64,000 nt of DNA from Ruminococcus sp. Its GTDB lineage: Bacteria > Bacillota > Clostridia > Oscillospirales > Ruminococcaceae. Shown here piece by piece: positions 35,298 through 44,746 of this stretch. The stretch covers positions 17,489 to 81,488 of the forward strand of contig JAJQCE010000005.1 of assembly GCA_021202895.1 (NCBI GenBank), given 5' to 3'. Made by a program: the position numbers and the translations under genes. The notes under the pieces were generated by a model, which saw only the letters and a program-made list of their open reading frames with translations, ran no database searches and was not told the DNA's origin. How positions within the stretch are numbered: the first letter of the stretch is position 1; the number at the start of each line of letters is the position of its first letter.

Positions 35298-36395
35298 TTA
35301 AAAATTTGGATACTGTAACATATGATTGAGAAGAGCGATATTAACCGCCGCTTCAACGCACGGCACTGCTCTTGGAACTACACAAGGGTCATGTCTGCCC
35401 TTTATTTCAATCGTTTCATTCTTGAGATTTTTAATGTCAACTGTATTCTGCGGCTGCGCAATCGAGGGAGTGGGCTTAAACGCAACACGCAAAGTAATCG
35501 GCATACCCGTTGAGATTCCGCCTAAAATGCCGCCTGCAAAGTTTGAACGTGTGACTACGTGCCCTTTGTCGTCAACATAGAACTCATCGTTATTCTCACT
35601 GCCGAGCATTTTTGAAGCGTTAAAGCCTGCGCCAAACTCAATTCCCTTTACCGCAGGGATTCCAAAAACAAGCTGTGCTATGCTGTTTTCAAGTCCGTCA
35701 TAAATCGGCGAACCTATTCCTGCAGGAACATTCACCGCTATACACTCTACTACTCCGCCAACGCTGTCGCTGTATTCTCTTGCTTTTTCAATGTCGCGCT
35801 TCATGCGCTTGCCCTTTTCATCGTTTATTACAGGGAAAGCCTTTTCACGAATCGCCACAATGTCATCACGTGAGGTAAGTACCGAATCAAAAACATCGTC
35901 CTTTATGTTGTGAATCGCCGCTATATGCGCACCTACATATATTCCCCGCTTTTCAAGAATCTGCCCTGCAACCGCTCCTGTAAAGCAAAGCGGTGCGGTA
36001 AGACGTCCTGAAAAATGACCTCCGCCTCTGACGTCGTTAAAGCCCTGATACCTAAGCGCACCAGTATAGTCCGCATGACCGGGACGCACAAGGCTGTCAA
36101 GCTTAGACTTTGCGTAATCCTGCGAATGTTGGTCGGTATTCTGAATAAAAGCGCACAGCGGAGTGCCTGTAGTCTTGCCGTTTACAAAGCCTGACATAAT
36201 CTGCGGCATATCCTTTTCTCTGCGCTGAGTAGAGGTGGCGTCCTTTTTCGGAGCTCTGCGAGCCATAAACTGCACAAGCTTGTCCATATCTATGCTTTCT
36301 CCAGGCGGCATATTATCTATAACCACTCCTATAGCAGGTCCGTGACTTTCACCGAAAACCGAAAAAGATATATTATTGCTCCATGTTGATGACAT
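35298..36395 (-). CDS. aroC: Chorismate synthase
   Basis: AroC makes chorismate from EPSP, needing reduced FMN. The 365-residue protein has FGESHGPAIGVVIDNMPPG, RPGHADYTGALRYQGFNDV with GGGHFSGRLTA, and the C-terminal GRHDPCVVPRAVPCVEA. All the FMN-binding motifs look intact. It is 55 bp downstream of aroA and has AAGGAGG upstream of its ATG. Confidence 0.96.
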   Translation of the reverse strand: MSSTWSNNISFSVFGESHGPAIGVVIDNMPPGESIDMDKLVQFMARRAPKKDATSTQRREKDMPQIMSGFVNGKTTGTPLCAFIQNTDQHSQDYAKSKLDSLVRPGHADYTGALRYQGFNDVRGGGHFSGRLTAPLCFTGAVAGQILEKRGIYVGAHIAAIHNIKDDVFDSVLTSRDDIVAIREKAFPVINDEKGKRMKRDIEKAREYSDSVGGVVECIAVNVPAGIGSPIYDGLENSIAQLVFGIPAVKGIEFGAGFNASKMLGSENNDEFYVDDKGHVVTRSNFAGGILGGISTGMPITLRVAFKPTPSIAQPQNTVDIKNLKNETIEIKGRHDPCVVPRAVPCVEAAVNIALLNHMLQYPNF

Positions 36396-36450
36396 TGGTA
36401 ATTCCTCCTTGTGTTAAGTAGTACACGTTGTAAAAATACAGTGCAGATTT

Positions 36451-37683
36451 TTAATTTTCAAGCGTCTGCACATCTGAGCCCAGACTGCGGTAATCCTCCC
36501 AAAAATCTGGATAGGATTTTCTGACAGCCTCCGCTCCGTTAATTACAAGCGGTTTTACACACCTTGTCGCCGCAATCGCCATTGCCATTGCGATTCTATG
36601 GTCGTTAAAGCTGTCAACCTCGCCGCCGACAAGCTGCTTCTTGCCGTTAATGACAAGTCCGTCCTCCGTTTGTCTGACATCGCCGCCTATTTTATTAAGG
36701 CATTCGCTTATTGCCGCAAGTCTGTCACACTCTTTAATTCTTAGCCTCTGAGCGTTTGTAATATAAGACGTTCCATTGCAAAAGCTGCCAAGTACAGCCA
36801 AAATCGGCACTAAATCTGGGATATCCGAGCAGTCAAGCTCAAAGGGATTAAGCTCTCCATTTTTATTATACACTATTTTCTCAATTATTTCAACGATTTT
36901 TTTATCCCCTTGAAAAGAATTTACATTTAAGCCGTTAATGTTTACATTTGATCCAAGTGCATTAGCCGTTTTAAAGAAAGCTGCCTGCGAATAATCGCCC
37001 TCAACGCTGGTGTCAGACGGTTTATAGTGCTGCGAACCCTTGACAAAATAGCCGTTTTTAGTTTCCTTAATTTCAATGCCAAATTCAGACAAAGCTCCGA
37101 GTGTAATATCGACATAGGGTTTAGACTGTAGGTGAGAAGTTAAAACAATCTCGCTGTCATCGTTCAAAAGCGGAAGTGCGAAAAGCAGACCTGTAATAAA
37201 CTGTGATGAAATATCTCCGCCGATGAAAAATTTCCCGCCCTTAAGCTTACCTGAAATGCCAAACGGCATAGTACCGTTATAATCAAATGTGATTTCATGC
37301 TTAGGAAGCTCGTCCAAAAGCGGAGTAAGCGGACGATGAGGGAGCTTGCCCTTGCCGTAAAAGCGAGCGGAGGTTCCTAAAGCGCAAGCCACAGGCACTA
37401 AAAATCTCAGCGTTGAGCCGCTTTCACAGCAGTCAAGCTCTGCGCTTTCAGCAGGCGTTTCAATTCCGTCAATTACAGCGCGTTCGCCGTCAAAATCTAT
37501 CTTAGTGCCGAGCGCTCTCATACATTCAATCGTTGCCAGAATATCTGCAGACGCCTGCAAATTGGATATAACCGACCTGCCCTCTGCAAGCGACGCCGCA
37601 ATTATAAATCTGTGAGCGACGCTTTTGGAGGGAGGCACGGTAATCTCGCCGTGAAGCAGTGTGGGGAGAAGTTTTATTTTCAT
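36451..37683 (-). CDS. aroA: EPSP synthase (3-phosphoshikimate 1-carboxyvinyltransferase)
   Basis: AroA joins PEP to shikimate-3-phosphate, the step before chorismate synthase. The 410-residue protein has PPSKSVAHRFIIAASLAEG, ESGSTLRFLVPVA, DCSDIPDLVPILAVL and RIKECDRLAAISECL, with both halves of the double-domain fold. It precedes aroC on the minus strand. A decayed membrane-protein gene separates it from aroB. Confidence 0.96.
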   Translation of the reverse strand: MKIKLLPTLLHGEITVPPSKSVAHRFIIAASLAEGRSVISNLQASADILATIECMRALGTKIDFDGERAVIDGIETPAESAELDCCESGSTLRFLVPVACALGTSARFYGKGKLPHRPLTPLLDELPKHEITFDYNGTMPFGISGKLKGGKFFIGGDISSQFITGLLFALPLLNDDSEIVLTSHLQSKPYVDITLGALSEFGIEIKETKNGYFVKGSQHYKPSDTSVEGDYSQAAFFKTANALGSNVNINGLNVNSFQGDKKIVEIIEKIVYNKNGELNPFELDCSDIPDLVPILAVLGSFCNGTSYITNAQRLRIKECDRLAAISECLNKIGGDVRQTEDGLVINGKKQLVGGEVDSFNDHRIAMAMAIAATRCVKPLVINGAEAVRKSYPDFWEDYRSLGSDVQTLEN

Positions 37684-37718
37684 ATAATTTATCCTTTCAT
37701 AATTTTGATATGCTAGTC

Positions 37719-39104
37719 TTATTCTTCATTTCCAGAGATGAGAGTAAAATACTTTGTTTTGAATACATTCAAACTATTATCATCCATAAGAGATGGGTAA
37801 AAGCAGGATTTTTTCGATGAGGGAGAAAATGTATCATAAATATTTTCGTCACTTTCCTTTGACGCATCTATAAGAGCAGCTTCATATATGCCATACTCGG
37901 ACATATTTTTGTTATAAAGTATAGCTTGATAAGCAAGTGCCGCCGTTGAGAAAAGCATTGCTGCATAGATGGCAATATTCAGAGTACATATCAGATTATT
38001 TTTTGGCTTTAATCTTTTCCTTGCAGGAGGATAGGTCTATCATGTTTATAAGCTCAATTGTACATTGCAGACAGCCTGTTAAAAAAATTACTGCTCCTAT
38101 GTAGGTTGGGCGAGTGGATAAAAATCCAGAAAAGCCCATCACTGTTATACCTGCCCCTCCCACTATTACATATCTAAATCTATGCACAATACTAAGAAAG
38201 GAGTATTTTTTTATAAGAAGCATTGCTAGAAAAAGAGTTAGAATTATAAGACAGCCTATGCAATAATCCTCAATTATCGTCAGAAAGTAGTAAGTGCAGT
38301 TCAACAGGCTTTCCAAAATATCAAAAGAGGCAGTTAGATCTTTTCCTGCTCCAGCAGAGTTTCACGGAGCCAGAAGCACTACAAGGGTTGTAGGTACTGC
38401 GGATAAGAGCATCACGATTTGAAAGAGCCATTGCTTTCTTTCTTGCCCTTTGCCGTTAAGCATTTTTATCAAGATAAGCAATATAAGCATTCCGCCTGTC
38501 ATTTCATTAGTTGACGCTGAAATGAAAATAACTATACAGGCTGCGATTAGTTCTTTTGTATTCTGTAAAGCAGAGCATCGTTCGATAAGATAAATAGCAA
38601 AGAGAATCAGGACTGATGGCATCAGGTAGTTGCAGGAGCCAGAGATCCATAGCACGTTGTCGCCAAAGCTTGACAGGATAAATAACATTATGAGGTATAT
38701 TGCAGGGAACAAAATGGTGTTCAGGATTTTCAACCTGCAGCCGTTTTTGAAATCTCTCATCACAAGAACTACATGAGTCTGCCAACAATGACGAAGAAAA
38801 GAGCATTAAATATGTTAAAGAACCATTTATTCGCATTTGCAAATATGAAGAAAATCATATGAGTAAGTACTCTTCCTCTCGAATAAAGATAGTAGTTCTT
38901 TGCGGAAAGAAGATAATCGTTTAAAGTCTGCATAAGTCGGTCATCATCAGAAGGCTTCATGCTTAACTACATGAATTTAAAGTGCCAATCATCACATATA
39001 TATGGGGTTAGATAACTCAAAAAAGCAATTAGTGCAAACACGATAATCATCGTTATTGTATTAACAATAGAGATTATAAAGCGTGTGGTGGGGTACGTCT
39101 TATA
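37719..39104 (-). pseudogene. Decayed polytopic membrane protein (DUF6056/GtrII-like)
   Basis: Pieces in different frames join into one polytopic membrane protein with the order N-terminal helix and YICDDW, SRGRVLTHMIFFIFAN, SGSCNYLMPSVL, then LLAP(stop)NSAGAG and later helices. Four lesions are visible: a TAG at 38967-38969; a frameshift near 38770-38785, where HVVLV continues in another frame; a TGA at 38362-38364, replacing the glycine expected in LAPGN (one base from GGA); and a frameshift in an A6 run at 37999-38004. The parent resembles GtrII/DUF6056 envelope proteins. It sits between aroB and aroA. Confidence 0.8.
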
Positions 39105-39157
39105 TTATTTCACATCTTTTATAAAATCTTGTTGGGGTAAATTTTTTTGAATATTTA

Positions 39158-40264
39158 TCACATATTTTCTAAAATTTCCGCTATCTGCTCCCTTTCAATC
39201 TTCATTGCATAATTATTCTCTCCGAACTGCATCATCTGCCCGATACCCTTCTGGAAAACAAATCTAAGCCTGCCGTCACGCACCTTTTTGTCTGTGTAAA
39301 GCTTGTCCAAAAGCTTTGAGCGGTCGATATAATTAGGAATTTTTATAGGGAGAACGGCACGTTCTAGCAGCTTTTCAACTCTCGTTCGCTCGTCAGTGCT
39401 TACAAAGCCCAGCCTTTCGCCAAGTCTGGCTTGCGCTGCAAGTCCAATCGCTACCGCTTCGCCGTGGAGAAGTCTGTAATCCGAAGCCGTTTCAATTGCG
39501 CGTCCTACTGTGTGACCAAGATTAAGAACCTCGCGCAGTCCGCTTTCACGCTCGTCAAGCATTACAACCCTGTATTTGACTTCGCAGTTGTGCTTTGAAA
39601 TATATTCGCAGACTGTCGTGTCGCACTCAAAAACCTTTTCGATATTTTCCTCGAGATAGGCAAACAGCTCCGCATCGCCAAGGCAGCCGTGCTTTATCGT
39701 TTCAGCAAGTCCGCTCGAAAGCTGCTCTTTAGGCAAGGTTTTCCAAGTGTCTATATCTATGTAAACCTTTTTTGGCTGATTGAACATTCCGATCAGGTTT
39801 GTCGCAAGGGGAGTGTCAACGGCAGTTTTACCGCCGATTGAAGCGTCTGCGGCAGAAAGCAGCGTCGTGGCGAAATTTGCGAACGGCACTCCTCTGCCAA
39901 AGGTTCCGGCAACAAAGCCCGCAAGGTCTGTGACTACTCCGCCGCCGACAGCAAGCACGCCGCAGTCGCGTCTGAATCCTGCCTCAAGCATGGAATCCTC
40001 GACAAACTCCTTCATCGCTCTGGTTTTGCTCTCCTCACCTGCTGGAATAACAAAAAGCCTTGCGTCAACGCCTTTTTCGCATAAGCTTCTGTAAATTCCT
40101 TCAGCGTAAAGCTTTTCAACGTTTGAATCGGTGACAAGCGCAATATGTCTGCCGCCTAGCAAGCCGTTTAAAATGTCGTTTACGCACTCTTCAGCAAGTG
40201 CGTGACCGATTTCTATATCATAGGAATCATCAACAAGCTTTTTTAGTTCAACTGAAAATTTCAT
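39158..40264 (-). CDS. aroB: 3-dehydroquinate synthase
   Basis: AroB converts DAHP to 3-dehydroquinate, the second shikimate-pathway step. The 368-residue protein has GGGVVTDLAGFVAGTFGRGV, DASIGGKTAVD, LNLGHTVGRAIE and HGEAVAIGL, including the metal-binding Glu and His residues. ATG 40264 with AAAAGGGGGAAA upstream is preferred. Its own consensus promoter lies upstream, with a short hairpin in the leader. Confidence 0.95.
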   Translation of the reverse strand: MKFSVELKKLVDDSYDIEIGHALAEECVNDILNGLLGGRHIALVTDSNVEKLYAEGIYRSLCEKGVDARLFVIPAGEESKTRAMKEFVEDSMLEAGFRRDCGVLAVGGGVVTDLAGFVAGTFGRGVPFANFATTLLSAADASIGGKTAVDTPLATNLIGMFNQPKKVYIDIDTWKTLPKEQLSSGLAETIKHGCLGDAELFAYLEENIEKVFECDTTVCEYISKHNCEVKYRVVMLDERESGLREVLNLGHTVGRAIETASDYRLLHGEAVAIGLAAQARLGERLGFVSTDERTRVEKLLERAVLPIKIPNYIDRSKLLDKLYTDKKVRDGRLRFVFQKGIGQMMQFGENNYAMKIEREQIAEILENM

Positions 40265-40285
40265 ATATTTCCCCCTTTTGCATTG

Positions 40286-40355
40286 TCGGCGTAGGGATTG
40301 TACGCCGCAAAGCACCTTTCTTTATTATTATATCAGATTTTTTTGCATATGTCAA
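40286..40355 (-). promoter_or_regulatory. Consensus promoter and leader hairpin of aroB
   Basis: On the minus strand TTGACA (40350-40355), 17 bases and TATAAT (40327-40332) match the consensus fully. In the leader, CGGCGTA (40287-40293) and TACGCCG (40301-40307) form a perfect seven-pair hairpin just before the Shine-Dalgarno. It lacks a U-run, so it is not a terminator; an mRNA-stability or protein-binding role is possible. Confidence 0.7.
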
Positions 40356-40374
40356 CGAAAAAGAAGCAAAGTCT

Positions 40375-40506
40375 GTCAGAAATTTTTATCGAGATAAACA
40401 TTTTTGGATTAACTTTGAAACCTTTGAAGCTGATGAGGAATGGCAAAAGCATTGTTTTACAAGTACTTGTGTAAGGTTATATGAAGCTGTTACAAATCAT
40501 CAGTAA
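40375..40506 (+). pseudogene. Possible coding remnant upstream of efp
   Basis: A short open stretch ending at 40506 reads FWINFETFEADEEWQKHCF and continues to LYEAVTNHQ, with protein-like composition but no start codon or Shine-Dalgarno, and it overlaps no known family I recognise. It may be the tail of a lost gene. The surrounding 423-bp gap otherwise holds the aroB and efp promoters. Confidence 0.25.
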
Positions 40507-40541
40507 ATCTGTAAATAATGTATTAAGGCAGTAAAAACAGC

Positions 40542-40596
40542 TTGCAATTTTGAAAAAAATAATATATAATAAATATATAGGTGCGTTTTGCACCTG
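40542..40596 (+). promoter_or_regulatory. Promoter and leader hairpin of efp
   Basis: TTGCAA (40542-40547), 17 bases and TATAAT (40565-40570) form a good SigmaA promoter. At the start of the transcript AGGTGC and GCACCT pair around GTTTT (about 40579-40596), a short hairpin of unknown role, followed by an AGGCT/AGCC pairing. Confidence 0.7.
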
Positions 40597-40687
40597 ACAA
40601 GAGGCTTTTTTTAAGAGAGCCTATTTGTTTAGAAAAAATTTCCGAAAAAAAGCTTTTGATTTTTGGAAAATATGGAGGTACTTAAAA

Positions 40688-41245
40688 ATGATAACAGCTG
40701 GAGATTTCAGAAATGGAGTAACCTTTGAGGAGGACGGCAATGTAATGCAGATTGTCGAGTTTCAGCACGTTAAGCCTGGAAAGGGAGCGGCTTTTGTAAG
40801 AGCTAAGGTTAAGAATGTAATCAGCGGTTCGGTGGTTGAAAAAACCTATAACCCTAGTGCGAAATTTCCTACCGCTTATATTGAAAGAGTGGATATGGAA
40901 TATAGCTATAATAACGGCGATTTGTATTACTTTATGAACCCTGAAACCTATGATATGGTTCCGGTAAACGCTTCGGATCTTACCGATAATTTCAAGTTTG
41001 TAAAGGAAAATATGGTCTGCAAGATTATGTCCTATAAGGGCAAGGTGTTTGGCGTTGAGCCTCCGTTCTTTGTTGATCTCGAGGTAACTGAAACCGAGCC
41101 TGGAGTTAAAGGCGATACCGCTACAAACGCTACTAAGCCCGCAATTGTAGAAACAGGTGCGGAAATTAAGGTTCCGTTGTTTATCAATACAGGCGATAAG
41201 ATTAGAATTGATACCAGAACCTGCGAGTATATGGAGCGCGCTTGA
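40688..41245 (+). CDS. efp: Elongation factor P
   Basis: EF-P relieves ribosomes stalled at proline runs. The 185-residue protein has the three-domain EF-P layout: the KOW-like N-terminus ([15 protein letters not shown]) with the modifiable Lys in [12 protein letters not shown], then [20 protein letters not shown] in the C-terminal OB domain. The start is ATG 40688 with ATGGAGG upstream; the frame is open earlier. Confidence 0.96.
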   Translation: MITAGDFRNGVTFEEDGNVMQIVEFQHVKPGKGAAFVRAKVKNVISGSVVEKTYNPSAKFPTAYIERVDMEYSYNNGDLYYFMNPETYDMVPVNASDLTDNFKFVKENMVCKIMSYKGKVFGVEPPFFVDLEVTETEPGVKGDTATNATKPAIVETGAEIKVPLFINTGDKIRIDTRTCEYMERA

Positions 41246-41260
41246 TAGGAGGCGGTTGAG

Positions 41261-41893
41261 GTGAATGAGCTTTCAAAAAAGGTCGGTTACGTCAGAGGTC
41301 TAATGGCAGGGCTTAGCGTTGACGAATCCACTTCAGAGGGCAAGGTTTTAAATGCTATGGCGGATTTGCTTGAGGAGATGTCGCAGGCGATAGCTGATTT
41401 ATCCGAAGAAAACGATATGCTTATCAGGCAGTATGTTTTGAATGAAATAGATAACGCACCTGACGATGAAGAAGCTGAGAATATAATAGATGATCTGGAA
41501 ATTTCTCAGCCTGACGAGGAGCTTGATGAAGACGAGCTTTTAGATGAAATCAGCGAGAAAATCGAAAATGAGCTTGCCGCCGAGCAGGAGCTTGATCTGG
41601 CTGATGATATAATAAATCTCACTAAGGAGCAGGTCGGCAGCGAAATAAAGGAAGCTAAGAGCAAGCTTGACGAGCAGTCTAAAAAGAGCGAAGCACTCAA
41701 AGAACAGCCGTTCCAGGAGGAAGTGCCGCCTGTAATTCAGAGCGAGCAGCATAATGAAGGTGAGCAGGAGGATATAGCCTATGAGTGTCCCTGCCCAGTC
41801 TGCCATAATAGCTTTCCGCTTACAACGGAGCAGCTTAACAGAGGCTCTGCACATTGCCCGTTCTGCGGAACTCATCTGGAGTTCGAGCTTTAA
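41261..41893 (+). CDS. CD1247-type N-terminal domain protein with zinc ribbon
   Basis: A 210-residue acidic protein with the CD1247-type N-terminal helical domain (KVGYVRGLMAGLSVDESTSE), a Glu/Asp-rich middle and a C-terminal zinc ribbon with CPVC and CPFC pairs. Function is unknown. It regularly follows efp in Clostridia, hinting at translation or phosphate/nucleotide-linked work, but that is inference. The start is GTG 41261 with AGGAGGCGG upstream. Confidence 0.82.
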   Translation: MNELSKKVGYVRGLMAGLSVDESTSEGKVLNAMADLLEEMSQAIADLSEENDMLIRQYVLNEIDNAPDDEEAENIIDDLEISQPDEELDEDELLDEISEKIENELAAEQELDLADDIINLTKEQVGSEIKEAKSKLDEQSKKSEALKEQPFQEEVPPVIQSEQHNEGEQEDIAYECPCPVCHNSFPLTTEQLNRGSAHCPFCGTHLEFEL

Positions 41894-42010
41894 AAAAGAA
41901 ATGCTGCCGTTAAAACGGTTAGTATAAAAGAGCAAATCTAAAACCACTGCCGCATCTGTACCGCACTGCTTTTAGAAATGCCCTATATGCAAACGCACAA
42001 AACTAAATTT

Positions 42011-42129
42011 TTGTTTCAAGGGGTGGTGGAAGTCCACACCGGCGGTAAGAGTCCGCTACCGAGCTTTTAATGCTCGCTGAATCGGTGAAATTCCGATACC
42101 GACAGTTACAGTCTGGATGGAAGAAGCAA
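42011..42129 (+). ncRNA. FMN riboswitch (RFN element)
   Basis: The conserved RFN core is present: GGTGG...CACACCGGCGGTAAGAGTCCGC, GAATCGGTGAAATTCCGATACCGAC, and AGTCTGGATGGAAGAAG. The closing stem P1 pairs TTGTTTC (42011-42017) with GAAGCAA (42123-42129). It sits upstream of ribU with a terminator in between, so bound FMN should lower expression of riboflavin uptake. Confidence 0.95.
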
Positions 42130-42162
42130 CAGATAAATTTTGCATTGCAAAGTCTTTTGACG

Positions 42163-42194
42163 CCCCTGAAAAAAGCATTTTTCAGGGGATTTTT
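42163..42194 (+). terminator. Riboswitch-controlled terminator
   Basis: CCCCTGAAAAA and TTTTTCAGGGG form a long stem around a GCA-type loop, followed by TTTTT, between the FMN aptamer and ribU. It is the expected expression platform. Confidence 0.88.
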
Positions 42195-42244
42195 GCGTTA
42201 TTTTTCTGCTGTTGACCCACAATACTTATTGGAGGAATGTATTT

Positions 42245-42868
42245 ATGTCAACTGCTAATGTAATTGAAAAGAAGAAGTTTTTTACCACAAGGAGAATGGT
42301 GGTAATCGCAATGATGAGCGCACTTGCCACGGTGATTTATTATCTTGATTTTCCCGTGCCGCTTATGCCTAGCTTTATAAAGCTTGATTTGTCAAATGTA
42401 ATTTCGCTGCTGGCGGGATTTTCGATGGGACCGACTTCGGGCGTGCTTGTGTGCCTTATAAAGAATGTTATTCACCTTGTTATCAAGGGTATGGGAACTA
42501 CAATGGGAATAGGCGATATATTTGATTTTGTGACAAGCGCAGTATTTGCCTTTACCGCAGGACTGATTTATCAGCATAATAAAACTAAGAAAGGTGCGAT
42601 TATAGGCTGTGCAGTCGGTGCGATTGCGTTTGCACTGATAAGTTTGCCACTTAATTATTTTATTGTTTACCCAATATATTTTAAAGCTTTCGGAGGAGAG
42701 GCTGCGATTTTGTCAATGTATCAGGAAATCATGCCGAGCGTTAAGAATATCTTCTCTGCGCTTTGCATTTTCAATCTCCCATTCACCTTTGTAAAGGGCG
42801 TAATCTGCGCAGTCGTGACGGTGCTTATCTATAAACCGCTGTCGCCGATTATCAAGGGCAAAGAATAA
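42245..42868 (+). CDS. ribU: Riboflavin ECF transporter S component RibU
   Basis: A 207-residue membrane protein, the substrate-binding component of an energy-coupling-factor riboflavin importer. It has about six helices and the RibU pattern LPIPLMPSFIKLDLSNV-like stretch (PLMPSFIKLDLSNVISLLAG) and GVLVCLIKNVIHL. FMN riboswitch control fixes the substrate. The energising EcfAAT genes are elsewhere. ATG 42245 has TTGGAGG upstream. Confidence 0.93.
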   Translation: MSTANVIEKKKFFTTRRMVVIAMMSALATVIYYLDFPVPLMPSFIKLDLSNVISLLAGFSMGPTSGVLVCLIKNVIHLVIKGMGTTMGIGDIFDFVTSAVFAFTAGLIYQHNKTKKGAIIGCAVGAIAFALISLPLNYFIVYPIYFKAFGGEAAILSMYQEIMPSVKNIFSALCIFNLPFTFVKGVICAVVTVLIYKPLSPIIKGKE

Positions 42869-42895
42869 ATAAAAAACCAGTGCGTTTGCAAAAAC

Positions 42896-42924
42896 AAGCG
42901 GCAGTTAATTTTGAACTGCCGCTT
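42896..42924. terminator. Bidirectional terminator between ribU and the glycosyltransferase
   Basis: A perfect 11-pair stem (AAGCGGCAGTT / AACTGCCGCTT, loop AATTTTG) lies between convergent genes. A- and U-rich flanks are short, so efficiency is uncertain in each direction. Confidence 0.75.
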
Positions 42925-42930
42925 ATATAA

Positions 42931-44708
42931 TTATCCGTCTAAATAAATAATCCCGTCAATATCTTCAAGGTTGGGATAGTTTTCAAGGAGGTCTTCTCTG
43001 ATGTAGATGTAAGCCTCAGAGGTTGAATATGAAAATTTCCAGCTGTGATTTTCACTTGCAGTGTAAACCTTAACATAATTAGGAATATTTTCATCATCAT
43101 TATACAGTATATCAAAGTACATGTCTATGGCGTTTCCGATAAAAACATCAGGATAGCCCATGCAGCACCACTCCTCAAAGACTTCATCTACGTTTGATGT
43201 TAATTTGAGTCTTGTATACATTATATCAGGACTGTCATTATTGAAATTCATAAATATATTTTCATTTGTGTATGCGCACATAGAGGTTGCAAGTGGTTGA
43301 TAGTTTGTAACATTTAAAATATCATAATCGTCAATTGTTTTTGTATCTTTACTTAAATTGCCGAAAGTCGATGTTTTCTCTTTACTTTTATCTTTATTCT
43401 TAGGCTCTGCTTCAAAAGTCCACGAGGTCATTATATTTAATTCGTCAAGATTATTTTCCTGTATAAAGGTTATGAGGGCTTAGCTACAGCCGTATAAGTT
43501 TTTAATATCAACAGTGGAAGCGTAAACGGAAGAAATTACAGGGCTTATAAGAATAACAGTACCAAGGGTGAAAATAACTTTGTTTAGAATAGGGCTTTTT
43601 ATCAGGGATAAATATTTCTTTGCAATTTCAATCGAAAATTCAAAATTGTCCTTTTGGGCGCATATCCAGATTATAAATAAGAAAAAAGCAGTAAGTATAC
43701 CAATGTGATAAATAGAATAATATTTTAAAATCAAAAAGAGTGCAAAAAAAATATATGGGACTAAAAGTGTTGCAAGCTCATTGCATTTTTTTGCGTAAAA
43801 AATTAAAAAAACCATTACGGCTATTCCGATAAAGCAGTCTAAAATCAGCATGACAATTCCTGGCGAATATGCTCCGCTGTAATTACCAAAAAACACTTCT
43901 ATGAATGCATCAGAGGGGAACATCAGGATATAATATATGTTTTTCAATCTGTCGATAAAATCATTAGTCATAGAACCATAGTAAACATCTTCTGCCGGAA
44001 TAATCATAGCGATTAAAGCTAAAGCAAAGACTGCAAGTCCAAGCAGCTCATAGCAGCGTTTGTCTTTGAAAATTCCTGAAAGCTTTCTGCTCTTTATGTG
44101 GCTGATAAAAATCTGAATTACCCAAACTACGCAAAGCATTCCAGCAAGAATAATACCGTAAGCGTGGGAAAGACATAAAAGCACAAGAGAAAGAATATGT
44201 GCAAGCGGTTTTTCATCACGCTTATTATATGTAAGAGCCGCAAGCATAAGAGCCAGATAGACAATAGAATAGGGTCTTGATATAACCCCGAACTGATAAA
44301 AGAAATAGTATGAAAAAGGAATCAGCCTGCGTACTATTTTTGGAAACGGGGATTTAAAAATCACAAGCGCATTTGCCGCAGTAATAAAAATGATATTTAC
44401 AAATGCAAGAGAAAAATTGACAGGCGCACCTAGCTTTGCGAAGGGGAGTAAAATCAAATGCCACAGCGGTGGGTGACCCTCGTAGTGAGGAATGGAGAAC
44501 AGAATATCCTTTATGCTTGCGCATTTTGCAATTTGCCATGCCTGAAGCTCGTCAAACCAAGGCTCGTGAAAGCAGCTTACAACTGAAACCGCAATTACAT
44601 AAAGAATAAGAACCAAAAGATCGAATTTTGTGCGTTCAAAGCCTAGAAATGAATCCCAGTTAAGGTGTGGGGGGGGGGTAGTTTACGTTTAGTTAGTGTT
44701 TGTTCCAT
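42931..44708 (-). pseudogene. GT-C-like polytopic glycosyltransferase, broken by poly-C and a stop
   Basis: The true start is ATG 44708 with a GGAG Shine-Dalgarno, reading MEQTLTKRKLPPP. A run of ten C then shifts the frame; with eleven (or eight) C it continues as HLNWDSFLGFERTKFDLLVL into about eleven membrane helices. HEPWFDELQAWQIAK carries the acidic pair typical of GT-C enzymes. A TAA at 43480-43482 interrupts the same frame, after which LITFIQENNLDELNIMTSWT and a 166-residue outside domain continue to 42931. With both repaired the protein would be 592 residues. It may be phase-variable, dead, or partly a sequencing artefact. Confidence 0.8.
44669..44678 (-). repeat. Mononucleotide tract C10 (G10 on the plus strand)
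   Basis: Ten identical bases lie eleven codons into the glycosyltransferase gene, right after MEQTLTKRKL. The gene is in frame only with 8 or 11 C. A tract of this length and place is the classic substrate for slipped-strand on/off switching. It is the longest G or C run I saw in the window. Confidence 0.9.
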
Positions 44709-44746
44709 AAAATATTCTCCTTTGATAAAAAAGTATCGGCTTACTT

